Of a stretch of DNA of 64,000 nucleotides, positions 44,656-54,550 are shown in pieces. The notes under the pieces were generated by a model. That model saw only the letters and a list, made by a program, of their open reading frames with translations. It did no database searches and was not told the DNA's origin. The translations under genes and the position numbers were made by a program. Each line of letters begins with the position of its first letter. Within the stretch, counting starts at the first letter, position 1. Location of the stretch: contig NZ_JAFEUL010000008.1 in assembly GCF_016901225.1 (NCBI RefSeq), forward strand, positions 144,360-208,359, in the 5' to 3' direction. Source of the DNA: Actibacterium sp. 188UL27-1. GTDB lineage: Bacteria; Pseudomonadota; Alphaproteobacteria; Rhodobacterales; Rhodobacteraceae.

Positions 44656-45864
44656 CTAAACCACCCGCCGCAGCCCGAATGCCGCCAGCCCCACCACAAG
44701 CATGACCGACCCACCCAAGACAAATGCGGCACCTATGGAAAAAGCGGCTGCGACCAGGGCCCCGATAAAGGGCGCGGTCAGAAGGGCGACCGTGTTCACA
44801 GCCTCGCTCAACGCGGTGATCTGGCCGATGGATCGCTCTGGGCAATGGGTCTGCATCACCGTGCGAAACGGGATAACGGAAAGGGCCGCCATTACCCCCA
44901 AACCGCCCCAGGCAGACAGGAAAACCGGCAGACTCGGCGCGATCCCAGACATCTCGGTCACGCCGATACCAATCGTGATCAGTCCGGCCAGCGCGGAAGC
45001 GGCCGCGACGGTCAGAAAGGGGCGCACCGCATCGCCGATCAATGTCATCCCGGCAGAGCCCAGAACACCGCCCGCGCCAACGGCGGCCAGGGCATATCCA
45101 AAAAGGATCGGATCAAATCCCAGATCCCGCGTGAGCGGAGCGATCAAAGTGTCATAGAAAAACATCGCGAAATATCCCCCGGCCATGAGCCCAATCGCTG
45201 ACTTCAAGGCGAAGCTTTGTGACACATCCGACAGGCCGCTACGGATTTGCGCAAAACTGCCCACCGCGCCGGGGCCGTCGCCTGCTTGTGGTGCGGGTGG
45301 TAAGGCGTGCAATCCCACATAGATCGCGGCGGCAAGCAGCGACACAACGGCATTCAGGGCAAATATCATCTGCGGAGAGATCCAGATCAGCAACGCGCCA
45401 CCCATGGCGGGCGCGATGATCTTGGAGGTCTGGTTGATCCCATGGCTCAGCGCATTCGCCCGGGTTCGGGTGGGCCGCGTGGTCAGGGCCTGGATCGCGG
45501 ATTGCTTCGCTGGTGTGAAGAATGTGTCAATACAGCTTCGGATCGTGATCACGACCATCAAGGTCGGCCAATCCGGCGCGACGCACAACGCGGCGGTGGC
45601 AACAGCGCGGCCGACATTGCTCCAGATCAAGACGGTCCGCGTGTCGCAGCGATCGACAAACGCTCCTGCAAAGGGTCCGATCAGCAGATAGGGCAGCCCC
45701 ATGCTGACCGCGAGGATGGCAAAAACAGGGGCACCCACAGCCCAGGTAAACGCGAGCGTCGCGCCAATTGCGACAAAGTCCAGCCAATCCGCGAAATCCG
45801 CCGGGACCTGCCCCAAAAGCAACCGGCGCAATCCGCCCTGTTTGGTGTCCGAATTTGGGGTCAT
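44656..45864 (-). CDS. Major facilitator transporter
   Basis: 402 residues with twelve predicted membrane helices. The family loop motif appears as FAGAFVDRCDTRTVLIW between helices 2 and 3. The overall form (MFS_3/enterobactin exporter-like) resembles small-molecule exporters. Substrate unknown. It converges on nusB after 35 bases. Confidence 0.88.
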   Translation of the reverse strand: MTPNSDTKQGGLRRLLLGQVPADFADWLDFVAIGATLAFTWAVGAPVFAILAVSMGLPYLLIGPFAGAFVDRCDTRTVLIWSNVGRAVATAALCVAPDWPTLMVVITIRSCIDTFFTPAKQSAIQALTTRPTRTRANALSHGINQTSKIIAPAMGGALLIWISPQMIFALNAVVSLLAAAIYVGLHALPPAPQAGDGPGAVGSFAQIRSGLSDVSQSFALKSAIGLMAGGYFAMFFYDTLIAPLTRDLGFDPILFGYALAAVGAGGVLGSAGMTLIGDAVRPFLTVAAASALAGLITIGIGVTEMSGIAPSLPVFLSAWGGLGVMAALSVIPFRTVMQTHCPERSIGQITALSEAVNTVALLTAPFIGALVAAAFSIGAAFVLGGSVMLVVGLAAFGLRRVV

Positions 45865-46214
45865 CCCGTGACGCTATGCGGTTCGCCCATGCAGGCCAAG
45901 GGGGCGGCCTGACCTACGGATGATCACTGGCCACCACGCTCTTGCGTCATCCGCAACCTGCTGCGCATCAAGGCAAGAGGCAAGTCCCATTCAGACGTGG
46001 CCCAAAGAGTTGCTATACCTGCCTAAGTTCATGTTTTTATTAGCATTACAGGGATATTTCCCAACCTACACGCTGTGGTCCCTACTGCTAAACCCCAACC
46101 GGATCCGGGCCAACTCGATCCCCATTATGTGTTCAGAAATATCCCCGCCGGAGGCACAGAATCTGACCAGTGCTCCATCCATCACGGCGACCGGACTTCA
46201 CCGCAAAGACGGTC
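45865..46214. other. Intergenic region, nothing recognised
   Basis: 350 bases between the MFS gene start and the cytochrome b561 stop. The centre (about 46010-46060) is AT-rich. I see no frame with a ribosome site, hairpin or repeat worth reporting. Confidence 0.4.
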
Positions 46215-46781
46215 CTAGTCGCCTTTTCGCGGGAGCATGCGCTTGATCAAGCCGTCCTTCACGATGAACTGATGGCGCAGCACCACAACAAGATGACCGA
46301 GGATCGCGGCCAACAGCGCGTAGCTAAAGATGATGTGAACCCACTTTGTCAAAAAGGCGAGGCTTTCCCATTTGCCGATGGGGTTGTCCATCTTCCATAC
46401 CCCAAATAACAATACGCCGTAACCCCCTGACATCACGTAGATATACCCGCTGATGGGCATCACGAACATCGACAGATACAAAAGCTGTTCAGCCCGGTGG
46501 ATAAAGCGTTGCTCGCCTGCTGTCAGCGTTGGGGCCCAGTCGGGCAGACGCCCCACTTGCCGGTTGATCAGCCGCACGACCGCAATCACCAAGGCGACCA
46601 GCCCCAGGGATTTGTGCCAGTTGTAATAAAATCCCCCGTTCTGGCCAAACAGGGTCTCCCCACGTCCCAGGGCCAGCATGATATTCGCGCCCACATATTG
46701 CAGGGCAAACAGCAGCACGATCAACCAGTGGAACAATTTGGTCAGGGCGCCATAGCCCTCCTTGGTGTTGACGATGCTCAT
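46215..46781 (-). CDS. Cytochrome b561-family protein
   Basis: 188 residues from ATG 46781, behind AAGGAG. Four membrane helices hold the haem-ligand histidines (TKLFHWLIVLLFALQY, WHKSLGLVALV, KWVHIIFSYALL, LGHLVVVLRH). Proteins of this family transfer electrons across the membrane or oxidise superoxide, as CybB-like proteins do. The partner is unknown. Upstream start at 46853 is less likely. Confidence 0.88.
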   Translation of the reverse strand: MSIVNTKEGYGALTKLFHWLIVLLFALQYVGANIMLALGRGETLFGQNGGFYYNWHKSLGLVALVIAVVRLINRQVGRLPDWAPTLTAGEQRFIHRAEQLLYLSMFVMPISGYIYVMSGGYGVLLFGVWKMDNPIGKWESLAFLTKWVHIIFSYALLAAILGHLVVVLRHQFIVKDGLIKRMLPRKGD

Positions 46782-47251
46782 CCTGCGTTGCTCCTTGGCC
46801 AATCCTGGGTCGTGCAATGATCCTACAGTGTCGTCCAACGGCCTGTCGAACAATAGAGAAAAGGCGAGCCCCGGATGGCACTACGACACGGGGGATGATG
46901 CGTTGGCGCGACAGGGCTGGGCAAAATTGATCCTCGCGTCGGGCCGCCGACCCGATGGTTAAGCTCGGTTCAGGTGAGGCGTCGTGCCCGCCAATTGCAG
47001 CCTTCGTTCAATGGCATCCACGGGCATTTGGACGGGAAGAACAGGCCCGGCCATCGCCACTGCGCATCCCGGTATCCTTCAGGGTGATGCAACCGTGACA
47101 CGATCCACCATCGGTTCTGCGAAGATCCGCCACATGCTGAAATGAATGCTTCTCGTTTTTTGCAACTTTCGGGCCGACACGTTACTATCGACGTGTCGAA
47201 CCTTGATAGCGCAACTTTTGTTATCAAACGATCAGCCGGGGGGCGGAGTGA
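46782..47251. other. Intergenic region with an inverted repeat
   Basis: 470 bases. The only structured site is the palindrome at 47175-47198. A minus-strand frame at 46970-47227 has poor composition and no ribosome site, so I do not call it. Confidence 0.4.
47175..47198. promoter_or_regulatory. Inverted repeat CGACACGT-N8-ACGTGTCG
   Basis: Two perfect 8-bp arms separated by eight bases, 54 bases before the start of the 399-residue membrane protein. The size and position fit a dimeric regulator site; the regulator is not known. Confidence 0.5.
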
Positions 47252-48451
47252 ATGTCAAAATCGACGGATGAAACGCCTGATCCGGTGACAGAGCCAGCGG
47301 ATGATGGGCGCAACATCGACAAGCTGCTGGCCTCGTCGAATTGGGAGCGGCGGTTGGCCGAGGCGCGCGCGCGGCGGGAACGGGTGCTGGCCGAAAAGGG
47401 TGGGCCCGATATACAGCCGATGCCCAAGCCACCCGGTTTCGATGAAGTCGCCCATCAGACCACATCGCGCCCCGCGGGCATACGTGCAACTCTGACTGGT
47501 GTCGCGCTGCCATCGCTGCTGGGCCGGACTAAGTCATGGGTAGTGGGTTTCCGACCACGCGGGCTGACAGATGCTTGGGCTCATTGGCGCGGGGTGGCCT
47601 TGGGGCGTTCCGCCGGGGGAGAAACCGCCTGGATCGGTCGCAATGTAATGATTGCCATGGCCTGTTGTTCCAGTCTTGGCTTTGGCCTCGCGCTTGGCTT
47701 TGGTCTGGTGCTCAGCGTCAATGGCATGTCGCGGTCCAATGCGGCTGATATGGCGCAACTTGATCCGGAAATCGCCACGGAAAGCGTCACCACCGATGTT
47801 GCGGTGCAGGATGGGACGACCGATGCCGAGCAGCCTACCCCGGCCGTCATGGCGGCACCGGAAATTGTTCCGCGCCCTGACAATATGCCGTCAACCGATG
47901 ATGCCGACGGGGACATTGCGGTTGCCGAAGCCCCCGCAGCTGTTCCGCGCACGATTGACATATCGCGGCCAACGGCTGTCGTGTCTCCGGCCCGGTTGCC
48001 GTCCAGCGATGTGATCCGCGCGGCTGATTCCAGCCTTGCCGACCGGATGACCGGCACGGATGCAGAAGATTTTCGCCTATACGTTTACGCCCCGGACAGT
48101 GTGACCGACACGGCGCTGTCTACACAGATGGCACTTTTGGACAGTACCGGATTTCCGGTAGCTGATCCGCAGCGGATCAGCCTGCGAATCTCGACCCCGC
48201 ATATCCGGTACTACAATGGCCAGGATGCCCTCGTGGCCCAGGCGATTGCCCGCGATATGGGAATCGAGGCGCGAGATTTTACGCGGCAAACCAGCGGGTC
48301 CCTCGGCCGGATCGAGGTTTGGCTCGACGGGACGTCGACAAGCCGGGCGGGCACGACCGTTCGCTCCACCAAGGCACGCAGTCGAAGCGTGTCCAAACCG
48401 TTGCGCGACTTGCGTCGCCTTCGTAATCACCTGGCTCGCAAGCTGCGCTGA
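47252..48451 (+). CDS. Membrane protein with C-terminal LytR_C-like domain
   Basis: 399 residues, ATG 47252 behind GGAG. A charged cytoplasmic N terminus (about 1-125) is followed by one membrane segment (VMIAMACCSSLGFGLALGFGLVLSV) and an extended acidic, Pro/Ala-rich linker (about 165-260). The C-terminal domain (about 270-370: IRYYNGQDALVAQAIARDMGIEARDFT, then GRIEVWLDG) resembles the LytR_C/SPOR-like small fold. The tail is very basic. This looks like a bitopic envelope protein that spans part of the periplasm. I do not recognise a named family. Confidence 0.8.
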   Translation: MSKSTDETPDPVTEPADDGRNIDKLLASSNWERRLAEARARRERVLAEKGGPDIQPMPKPPGFDEVAHQTTSRPAGIRATLTGVALPSLLGRTKSWVVGFRPRGLTDAWAHWRGVALGRSAGGETAWIGRNVMIAMACCSSLGFGLALGFGLVLSVNGMSRSNAADMAQLDPEIATESVTTDVAVQDGTTDAEQPTPAVMAAPEIVPRPDNMPSTDDADGDIAVAEAPAAVPRTIDISRPTAVVSPARLPSSDVIRAADSSLADRMTGTDAEDFRLYVYAPDSVTDTALSTQMALLDSTGFPVADPQRISLRISTPHIRYYNGQDALVAQAIARDMGIEARDFTRQTSGSLGRIEVWLDGTSTSRAGTTVRSTKARSRSVSKPLRDLRRLRNHLARKLR

Positions 48452-48500
48452 ATCACTGTTATGACGGCCTGCGAAATATAATCGGCCTGGCGCGTGGCCC

Positions 48501-49118
48501 TCAATTATCTGGTTTGATCAGGCCAAGCCCGCGCAGGTAGATGCCGATTCCGGACTCCAAAAGATCTTCGGGCGGAAACGGGGTGCGTGCGCCGGGGGCG
48601 CCGCGGGCGAAAAGCTCGACCACGCCGTGGCTCATCGCCCAGATATGGGCAGAAAACATCGAGGCAGGCGGTCGTTTGTCCGCCGGAATATGCTCGGACA
48701 GCTGAGTTGCCGCGCGTTCCAGCACGTCTGAGGCGCGGGCGGCAACAAGGGCCAGATCAGGATCGCTGTTCAGGTTCACGCCGCTTTCGAACATCGCCTG
48801 GTAATGGCCGGGATATTTGCGGGCAAAGGCAAGATAGGCGCGACCGGTCGCCTCGAAACTCGCCATGGCCGAGGGCTGGCCGCTGTTGTAAGCGTATTCC
48901 ATCAGGTCGGCGAAGATGTCGTAACCTTGTTTGGCGATCTCGGCGATGAGATCTTCGCGTCCCTCGAAATGGCGATAAACGGCGGCTGGCGTCACGTCGG
49001 CGGCTTTCGCGGCTTCGGACAGTGTAAAACCCTGGGGGCCCTTCGCCTCGATCAGCTTGAGCGCTGCATCGACAAGGGCCTGGCGCAGATTACCGTGGTG
49101 GTAGCCGCGTTTAGGCAT
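48501..49118 (-). CDS. TetR-family regulator
   Basis: 205 residues from ATG 49118, within the end of the PPK2 gene (8-base overlap); an upstream start at 49142 is less likely. The helix-turn-helix is clear ([52 protein letters not shown]), followed by a TetR_C ligand domain. The gene is coupled to ppk2, so it may respond to or control polyphosphate or energy state, but this is only inference. Confidence 0.9.
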   Translation of the reverse strand: MPKRGYHHGNLRQALVDAALKLIEAKGPQGFTLSEAAKAADVTPAAVYRHFEGREDLIAEIAKQGYDIFADLMEYAYNSGQPSAMASFEATGRAYLAFARKYPGHYQAMFESGVNLNSDPDLALVAARASDVLERAATQLSEHIPADKRPPASMFSAHIWAMSHGVVELFARGAPGARTPFPPEDLLESGIGIYLRGLGLIKPDN

Positions 49119-49980
49119 CCCACACCACGGGGCCACCGGCAATGTTTGGGTCCAGATCGCCGAGTTTCTTGGTATCCTTGCCGGTATAGTTCAGATGGCT
49201 GAGTACGGCGCGGATGCCGTTGATACGCGCGCGACGCTTGTCATCAGAGCGAATGACGGTCCAGGGTGCTTCGGCCGTGTGGGACCGGTCTAGTGTTTCG
49301 CGGATGGCATTGGAATAGGCGTCCCACTTTTTCAATCCTTCGACATCGATCCAACTGAGTTTCCATTGCTTAAGCGGGTCGGCTTCGCGATCAAGAAAGC
49401 GGCGCAGTTGCTCTGCCCGGCCCACGTTTAGCCACAGCTTAAAGAGGTGGATGCCCTCGCTGACCAGCATACGCTCGAAAGGACAAACCTGCTGGAAGAA
49501 ATGTTCGCGCTCTTGCGGGGTGCAAAAGTCGAAGACATGTTCGACCACACCGCGGTTGTACCAGGATCGATCAAAATAGACGATTTCGCCACCGGCGGGC
49601 AGGTGATCGATGTACCGCTGGAAGTACCATTGGGTCGCCTCGCGCTCATTCGGCTTGGACAGGGCGACAACCCGGGCACCGCGTGGGTTCATATTTTCCC
49701 GAAAGCGTTTGATCGTGCCGCCTTTGCCGCTTGCGTCGCGGCCTTCAAAGACAATCGCGATCCGTGCCTTGGTGTCCTTGGCCCAGGCCTGCATCTTAAC
49801 CAACTCTATCTGTAGATCTTCGAGTTGGGCCTCGTAGTCGCCTTTGTCCATCCGGTCGTCATAGGGATAGAGCGGGTTGAGGATCCGATCCTTCTTGGCG
49901 TCTTTGATTGCCTTGCGGACGTCGTCCGGTGCATCGCTTTGATAAAACTCAGAGATGGCGCCATCAAAGGGCAAGGTCAT
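49111..49980 (-). CDS. ppk2: Polyphosphate kinase 2 (class I)
   Basis: 289 residues. Walker [16 protein letters not shown], the lid-module Arg [13 protein letters not shown] and Walker [15 protein letters not shown] are typical of one-domain PPK2. Such enzymes make nucleoside triphosphates from diphosphates using polyphosphate, or the reverse. The ATG start follows AAGGACC. It overlaps the downstream TetR gene by 8 bases. Confidence 0.95.
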   Translation of the reverse strand: MTLPFDGAISEFYQSDAPDDVRKAIKDAKKDRILNPLYPYDDRMDKGDYEAQLEDLQIELVKMQAWAKDTKARIAIVFEGRDASGKGGTIKRFRENMNPRGARVVALSKPNEREATQWYFQRYIDHLPAGGEIVYFDRSWYNRGVVEHVFDFCTPQEREHFFQQVCPFERMLVSEGIHLFKLWLNVGRAEQLRRFLDREADPLKQWKLSWIDVEGLKKWDAYSNAIRETLDRSHTAEAPWTVIRSDDKRRARINGIRAVLSHLNYTGKDTKKLGDLDPNIAGGPVVWDA

Positions 49981-50027
49981 GGAAGGTCCTTTCGCGGGTG
50001 CCGCGCCTTTATGCCGATCAGGGGGCT

Positions 50028-50993
50028 TTAGCGCAATCCGGCGCGGGAAGCTGCGCGGTCGATCGCATCGGCGACGGCCTGCGGGTCGGCATGGTGGGGC
50101 ATGTGACCAATATCGGGCAGGACTGTCAGATTTGCCCCTGCGATCTGCTGGGACAGCGGTTGTGAATGGATGGTCAACGGCACGATGGTGTCGGCATCCC
50201 CGTGGATGATTTCGGTGGGAACCGCGATGTTTTGGTATTGCGGCACCATCTGCCGGATCTCACCCTTCAGGCTCCGCCGCTCGCGGGCATTGACGCGCAA
50301 CGTCTCTCGTCGCAGGGAAAGGCCTGACCCGACATGGGTGATATAGCCGTCAGGCGCAGCTTGCGGCGCAAAGATCCCTTTTACGGCGGTATCCACCCGC
50401 TCGTCCGAGACAAAGGCCGTGATCACGGGGACAACCGTTGCGCCACCCAGGCGGGTGCCCGTTACGCGGTACAGCGGATCGATACCGCCCTCCCATACCT
50501 GGGACGCAGCGGCGGTGGTTACCAAAGCTGCGATATTGTCAGGCCGGGTTGTCGCCCAAGCCAGCGCCACGGCGCCCCCATAACTATGGCCCAGCACAAT
50601 CGGTTTTTCGGCGCCCAATTGGGCTGCAGCCGATTGCAAGACAGCGGCCTGGTCAAAGATCGTGCCATCCTTGCGCGGCAGCGCGGCGGACCAGCCAAAG
50701 CCGGGCCTGTCGAGCACGATCACGCGGTAGCGGTTCGCCATGCGGCCCATCAGATCAAAGGTGAAATCACGGGTGTTGCCGCTGGCCCCGTGGATCAGCA
50801 CCAGGTCGGGGCCGCTGCCCTGGATGACGGCATGGATGGTCGTGGTGCCCACGGTCAGCAACTGACCCTCAGGTGGATAGGCCTGTTCGGCCACGCGTTC
50901 CGCCCGGTCGGCCCGTTGGTCCACATAGACCCCGCAACCGGCAGTAATGCCCACAAGAGCCGTGGCGGTGATCAACAGTTTTGACATGCGCAT
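50028..50993 (-). CDS. Exported alpha/beta hydrolase
   Basis: 321 residues. An N-terminal signal ([17 protein letters not shown]) ends in a lipobox-like TAGC, so it may be a lipoprotein. The hydrolase fold has HGASGN as the oxyanion loop, the GHSYGGA nucleophile elbow, HGDADTIVP for the Asp and IGHMPHHAD for the catalytic His. The substrate is unknown. It follows the MetA gene by ten bases on the same strand. Confidence 0.87.
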   Translation of the reverse strand: MRMSKLLITATALVGITAGCGVYVDQRADRAERVAEQAYPPEGQLLTVGTTTIHAVIQGSGPDLVLIHGASGNTRDFTFDLMGRMANRYRVIVLDRPGFGWSAALPRKDGTIFDQAAVLQSAAAQLGAEKPIVLGHSYGGAVALAWATTRPDNIAALVTTAAASQVWEGGIDPLYRVTGTRLGGATVVPVITAFVSDERVDTAVKGIFAPQAAPDGYITHVGSGLSLRRETLRVNARERRSLKGEIRQMVPQYQNIAVPTEIIHGDADTIVPLTIHSQPLSQQIAGANLTVLPDIGHMPHHADPQAVADAIDRAASRAGLR

Positions 50994-51003
50994 CGTCTGG
51001 GTT

Positions 51004-51942
51004 TTACGTCCTGAGGTCCGTCGATTGTTGTCCGATCAGCGTCTCATCGAACGGAGTGGTCAAGTAGACCTCGCTGATCCAATTGCCATACAGAAGATGC
51101 GCGTGGCTGCGCCAGCGGTTCAGAGGCGCGTTGGCGGGGTTGTCATCGGGGTAGTAATTGCGCGGCACCTTGACGGGTTTGCCATTGGCCGCGTCGCGGT
51201 CATATTCGTCCTTCAGCGTATCGCTGTCATATTCGAAATGGTTAAAGATATAGAGGGCACGGTGGGTGGGATCCTCAACCAGGCAGGGGCCGACCTGATC
51301 GCTGCCCAACAAGGTGCGCAGACCCGGAGCGGCTTCGATCTCGGGCTCGCGTATTTCAGTCCAGCGGCTGACGGGTATGACAAATTCATCTGAAAATCCC
51401 CGCAGGTAGGGGGAGGTCGGATCGAGGTTGCGGTGCTTAAAGCAACCGAACGCTTTTTCGCCCAGCATGTGCTTGTCGACGCCGTGGAAATGGCTGATCA
51501 TCGCCATGCCGCCCCAGCAGACACCGAAGGTTGCGTGGACGTTGGTCTGGGTCCAATCCATCACCTGCTTGAGTTCGTCCCAATAGGTGACCTCGCTATA
51601 GGGCAGATGCTCGATCGGGGCACCGGTGATGATCAGGCCGTCATATTTCTGATCCCGCACGTCGGCGAAAGGGCGATAGAATTCATCCATATGGGCCGCG
51701 TTTGTGGTCTTGGCCTGATGTTCGGTCATGCGGATCAGGTGCAATTCGATCTGCAGGGGCGTGGCCCCGATCAGACGTGCGAACTGTGTTTCGGTCTGGA
51801 TCTTCTTGGGCATCAGGTTCAACAAGGCGATGCGCAAGGGACGGATGTCTTGGTTCCGCGCCCGGCCCGCTGCCATCACCATCACGCCTTCGTCGCTGAG
51901 GGCGCGATAGGCGGGCAGAGTGTCAGGCAGGGTGATGGGCAT
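51004..51942 (-). CDS. metA: Homoserine O-acyltransferase MetA, predicted acetyl-CoA type
   Basis: 312 residues from ATG 51942, behind GGAG. The catalytic Cys is in FGVCWGG (Cys 142, the same number as in E. coli) and the fold is the glutamine-amidotransferase-like family. Residue 111 in GAPIEHLPY is Glu; published work on MetA shows Glu at this position selects acetyl-CoA and Gly succinyl-CoA. The product is therefore probably O-acetylhomoserine, the methionine precursor. It is transcribed with the alpha/beta hydrolase. No SAM riboswitch was recognised upstream. Confidence 0.94.
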   Translation of the reverse strand: MPITLPDTLPAYRALSDEGVMVMAAGRARNQDIRPLRIALLNLMPKKIQTETQFARLIGATPLQIELHLIRMTEHQAKTTNAAHMDEFYRPFADVRDQKYDGLIITGAPIEHLPYSEVTYWDELKQVMDWTQTNVHATFGVCWGGMAMISHFHGVDKHMLGEKAFGCFKHRNLDPTSPYLRGFSDEFVIPVSRWTEIREPEIEAAPGLRTLLGSDQVGPCLVEDPTHRALYIFNHFEYDSDTLKDEYDRDAANGKPVKVPRNYYPDDNPANAPLNRWRSHAHLLYGNWISEVYLTTPFDETLIGQQSTDLRT

Positions 51943-52050
51943 GGTGCTCTCCGATTTCAGAAGATCCGGAATAAAGTGGTTGGGCGGTAGTCTCAAGGCC
52001 CCGGTCGCGTGCTAGGCTGACGTTTGCGCGACCAGATAAAGGGGTGTGAC

Positions 52051-52620
52051 ATGAAGCTTTCGGGGATCAGCATTGGCACGGCGATCAGTGCGATAGCGAC
52101 CGCAGCGGTAGCGCAGGAAGACCCCATGGCACTTCAGCGTTGCGTCTGGGCGTGCTTGGCAAACTCGCCTGGCGCGGCCAGTGCGCAGTATCACCAATGC
52201 GTTGACCGACGGTGCAATGCGGCCAAGCCCACCCGAACGGAGCCGCAAAGTTGGACGGCGGGCGTAACACCAGGTGGGACGGGGCGTTATGTCAGCCTCG
52301 TTTCCGCGGACCGCCAGCGTAGCCTGACCTATCTGTGCGACCCGGCAGGGCAGAGCTACCTGATGCTTGATCAAAACGTCGACGGTCCAGGCGGGGATAT
52401 GGCCGTGCAGGTGGATACTGTTCGGTATCAGGTCACGTTCGCGCGGATCCAGGATTTCCTGTTAGCCCCAGCGACCCCCAATGCCCCGGTGCTCGCGGCC
52501 CTGAAACGTGGGCAGACAGCCTACCTGTTGCGAACCGATGGATCGGTTCTCGCGACGTTGCGGCTGTCAGGAGTGGCGGGGGCATTAGATGCCGCGATTG
52601 GTCACTGTTTTCCAGCCTGA
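52051..52620 (+). CDS. Secreted Cys-containing protein of unknown function
   Basis: 189 residues from ATG 52051, six bases after AAGGGG. A signal peptide (ISIGTAISAIATAAVA) is followed by two short Cys segments (RCVWACLANS, HQCVDRRC) and a beta-rich C-terminal domain (RYVSLVSADRQRSLTYLCD, RTDGSVLATLRLSG). The four N-terminal Cys look like a disulfide pair. I do not recognise the family. Its 3' end overlaps the convergent ATPase gene by 19 bases. Confidence 0.75.
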   Translation: MKLSGISIGTAISAIATAAVAQEDPMALQRCVWACLANSPGAASAQYHQCVDRRCNAAKPTRTEPQSWTAGVTPGGTGRYVSLVSADRQRSLTYLCDPAGQSYLMLDQNVDGPGGDMAVQVDTVRYQVTFARIQDFLLAPATPNAPVLAALKRGQTAYLLRTDGSVLATLRLSGVAGALDAAIGHCFPA

Positions 52621-53492
52621 TCGTCCAGGGCTGTTGCAATCAGGGTGATCAGATCGTTTTCGGATCGGACCAGTGCGACGTTATCTGCTGACAATGTAAT
52701 ACCCCAGTTTTGCGCCATCGCAGCATAGCGCGGCTGGCGATGGGCCAGGAGCCGGGCAAAAGCCCAACGGATAAAGTCATCGGGATCAACATCGCCTTGT
52801 TCGATATTGTTTTCATTCAAATATTCACCCCAAACACGGGTCAGAAAATCAGGGTTAAAGTAAAGTGGTTTGGGTGCTTTGTCGAACCGGCGTACCAGCT
52901 CGGCCGTGTGATCATCGGACCCTTTGATCCAGACGAGGAGCATGGCACCCGATAGGGCGGTCAAGACCGGATCGTTGCTATCCTGCGGGGCCACCACCTC
53001 GCAGATAGACCCGCCGCTGTCGCAGATGAAATGGCTGTATCCGTATAGCTCCCGCGCGCGCTCGATGAACCGGGGTGTATCGAGCAAGGCATTGACCTCG
53101 GCCTGACGATGCTCTTCCTGGCGCTTGCGGTAGTCCTCCCAGGTCAGGCCGCCACGTGCCGGATCGCCGGGCTTGCCCAGATACATCGAGAGCGGCGCGA
53201 GATTGTCGAATGTGATGTTAGAGGCGATGTAGATCGAATCGGTTCGCAGCAGTTGCGCCAAGGCCGGGATCTTCATCGCCTCGCGTTTGAAACTGTCCGC
53301 GATCAACTCTCCCATGTACCGGGTGCCGATCCGGTAATCGACCGAGTAGTGAAACCAGCCACCATCGGCGCGCAACATGTTGGAGGCGTAGGTCTTCCCC
53401 AACCCCGACATGCCAAAGAGCATGAGCCGCTTTTCGGAGGCAGCCAACCAGTCGGCACTGCTGGCATAGGCGAGGGGGGCGAAACGGTCCAT
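52602..53492 (-). CDS. P-loop ATPase of unknown function
   Basis: 296 residues from ATG 53492; no ribosome site is clear, and the open frame to 53930 has non-coding composition. Walker A MLFGMSGLGKTYASNMLR starts at about residue 24. ICDSGGSICEV near residue 156 may be Walker B-like. Helical segments rich in charged residues follow (RKRQEEHRQAEVNALLD). The form resembles cytoplasmic ATPases found across Rhodobacterales without an assigned role. It convergently overlaps the secreted protein gene. Confidence 0.76.
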   Translation of the reverse strand: MDRFAPLAYASSADWLAASEKRLMLFGMSGLGKTYASNMLRADGGWFHYSVDYRIGTRYMGELIADSFKREAMKIPALAQLLRTDSIYIASNITFDNLAPLSMYLGKPGDPARGGLTWEDYRKRQEEHRQAEVNALLDTPRFIERARELYGYSHFICDSGGSICEVVAPQDSNDPVLTALSGAMLLVWIKGSDDHTAELVRRFDKAPKPLYFNPDFLTRVWGEYLNENNIEQGDVDPDDFIRWAFARLLAHRQPRYAAMAQNWGITLSADNVALVRSENDLITLIATALDDQAGKQ

Positions 53493-53533
53493 ACGCGTTG
53501 GTATCTGGCACGCCTTGACCTGACCAGATGGTT

Positions 53534-54451
53534 TCAGGTCGAGGCGCCTGTGATGTTGCGGCGGCGCCCGCTGAAATTGATCACCATCAGGCCAAGCGCG
53601 AGCAGGCCAAAGCCCAGATAGGCGTTGGGGTTCAGCGCTTCGTTCAGCACCCAGGCCCCCAGGGCGATGGCGATTGGGGGGATGATCAGTGTCACCAACA
53701 TCAGATTGCCAGCACCGGCCCGGGCCAGAACGCGGTAATAGAGCAGATAGGCACCAGCTGTGGCGATCAGCGCGTAATAAGCGATGGCCAGCATGCCGCG
53801 TGGGGTTGTCGGCAGGTCGATGTTGCCCTCCCGCAGAAGGGTCAGGGGGAGCATGATCACCAGGGATGCCGTCAGCATCCCGGCAGCGGCCACGACCGGG
53901 GACAGCCCGCCAAGCCGCCACCGGCCCCACGCGCCTGCAAAAGCGTAAGAGAGTGTGCCGGCGAGTACGGCAATCTGCGCGGTGGAGCGGAGATCGAAGC
54001 CCGTCAACGCGCCCGGCCCGATGACGCTGACGACACCCGCAAATCCCAAGCCGACACCCAGAAGGCGCATTGCCGTCAACCGTTCATCGGCAAAGAACAA
54101 GGCGGCGACAAGAACACCGAAAATCGCTGTCACTGCGTTCAGGATCGAGGTCAGGCCGCTTTCAATATGCAATTGCCCCCAAGCCATCAGGCTGAAGGGC
54201 AGGACATTGTTGAGGATCCCCATACCAATAAATGCAAACCACACCATGGGGTTGGTCGGGATTTTCAGACCGCGCAGCCATACGATGACCCAAAGCGCGA
54301 TCGCAGCCCACCCAACGCGGTGAACGACGGAACTGAGCACGCTGACTTCATCCAACGCGATGCGGATGGTCATGAAGGAAGCGCCCCAGATCAGCCCAAG
54401 CAACAACAATTCCAACCAAGCCTGGGACGACAATGTCTTTTGTTCGGTCAT
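53534..54451 (-). CDS. EamA/DMT-family transporter
   Basis: 305 residues with ten predicted helices in two EamA repeats (LLLGLIWGASFMTIRIAL; PLTLLREGNIDLPTTP between them; IALGAWVLNEALNPNAYLGF late). Such transporters export amino acids or metabolites. Substrate unknown. Confidence 0.88.
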   Translation of the reverse strand: MTEQKTLSSQAWLELLLLGLIWGASFMTIRIALDEVSVLSSVVHRVGWAAIALWVIVWLRGLKIPTNPMVWFAFIGMGILNNVLPFSLMAWGQLHIESGLTSILNAVTAIFGVLVAALFFADERLTAMRLLGVGLGFAGVVSVIGPGALTGFDLRSTAQIAVLAGTLSYAFAGAWGRWRLGGLSPVVAAAGMLTASLVIMLPLTLLREGNIDLPTTPRGMLAIAYYALIATAGAYLLYYRVLARAGAGNLMLVTLIIPPIAIALGAWVLNEALNPNAYLGFGLLALGLMVINFSGRRRNITGAST

Positions 54452-54503
54452 GAATCATTCTTGTCGCAATCATCCGTGGGATGCGACCCGAAACATGCGA
54501 AAA

Positions 54504-54524
54504 CGGCCCCTGTCTCAGGGGCCG
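54504..54524 (-). terminator. Rho-independent terminator of the FadL-like gene
   Basis: CGGCCCCTG / CAGGGGCCG is a perfect 9-bp stem with a three-base loop, followed by TTTT on the minus strand. It lies 26 bases after the FadL-like stop. Confidence 0.88.
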
Positions 54525-54550
54525 CTTGCCACTCGCCAACGGTGACTTGA

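Noticed and set aside
46970..47227. 85-codon minus-strand frame
   Set aside because: Trp/Cys/Arg-rich composition, no ribosome site and an unrelated palindrome inside it argue against coding.
51943..52050. Possible SAM riboswitch before metA
   Set aside because: I could not find the SAM-II or SAM/SAH core motifs in the leader; a covariance search would decide.
53493..53930. N-terminal extension of the P-loop ATPase
   Set aside because: The extension is Pro/Arg/His-rich and antisense to the EamA gene; Met at 53492 gives a normal ATPase start.
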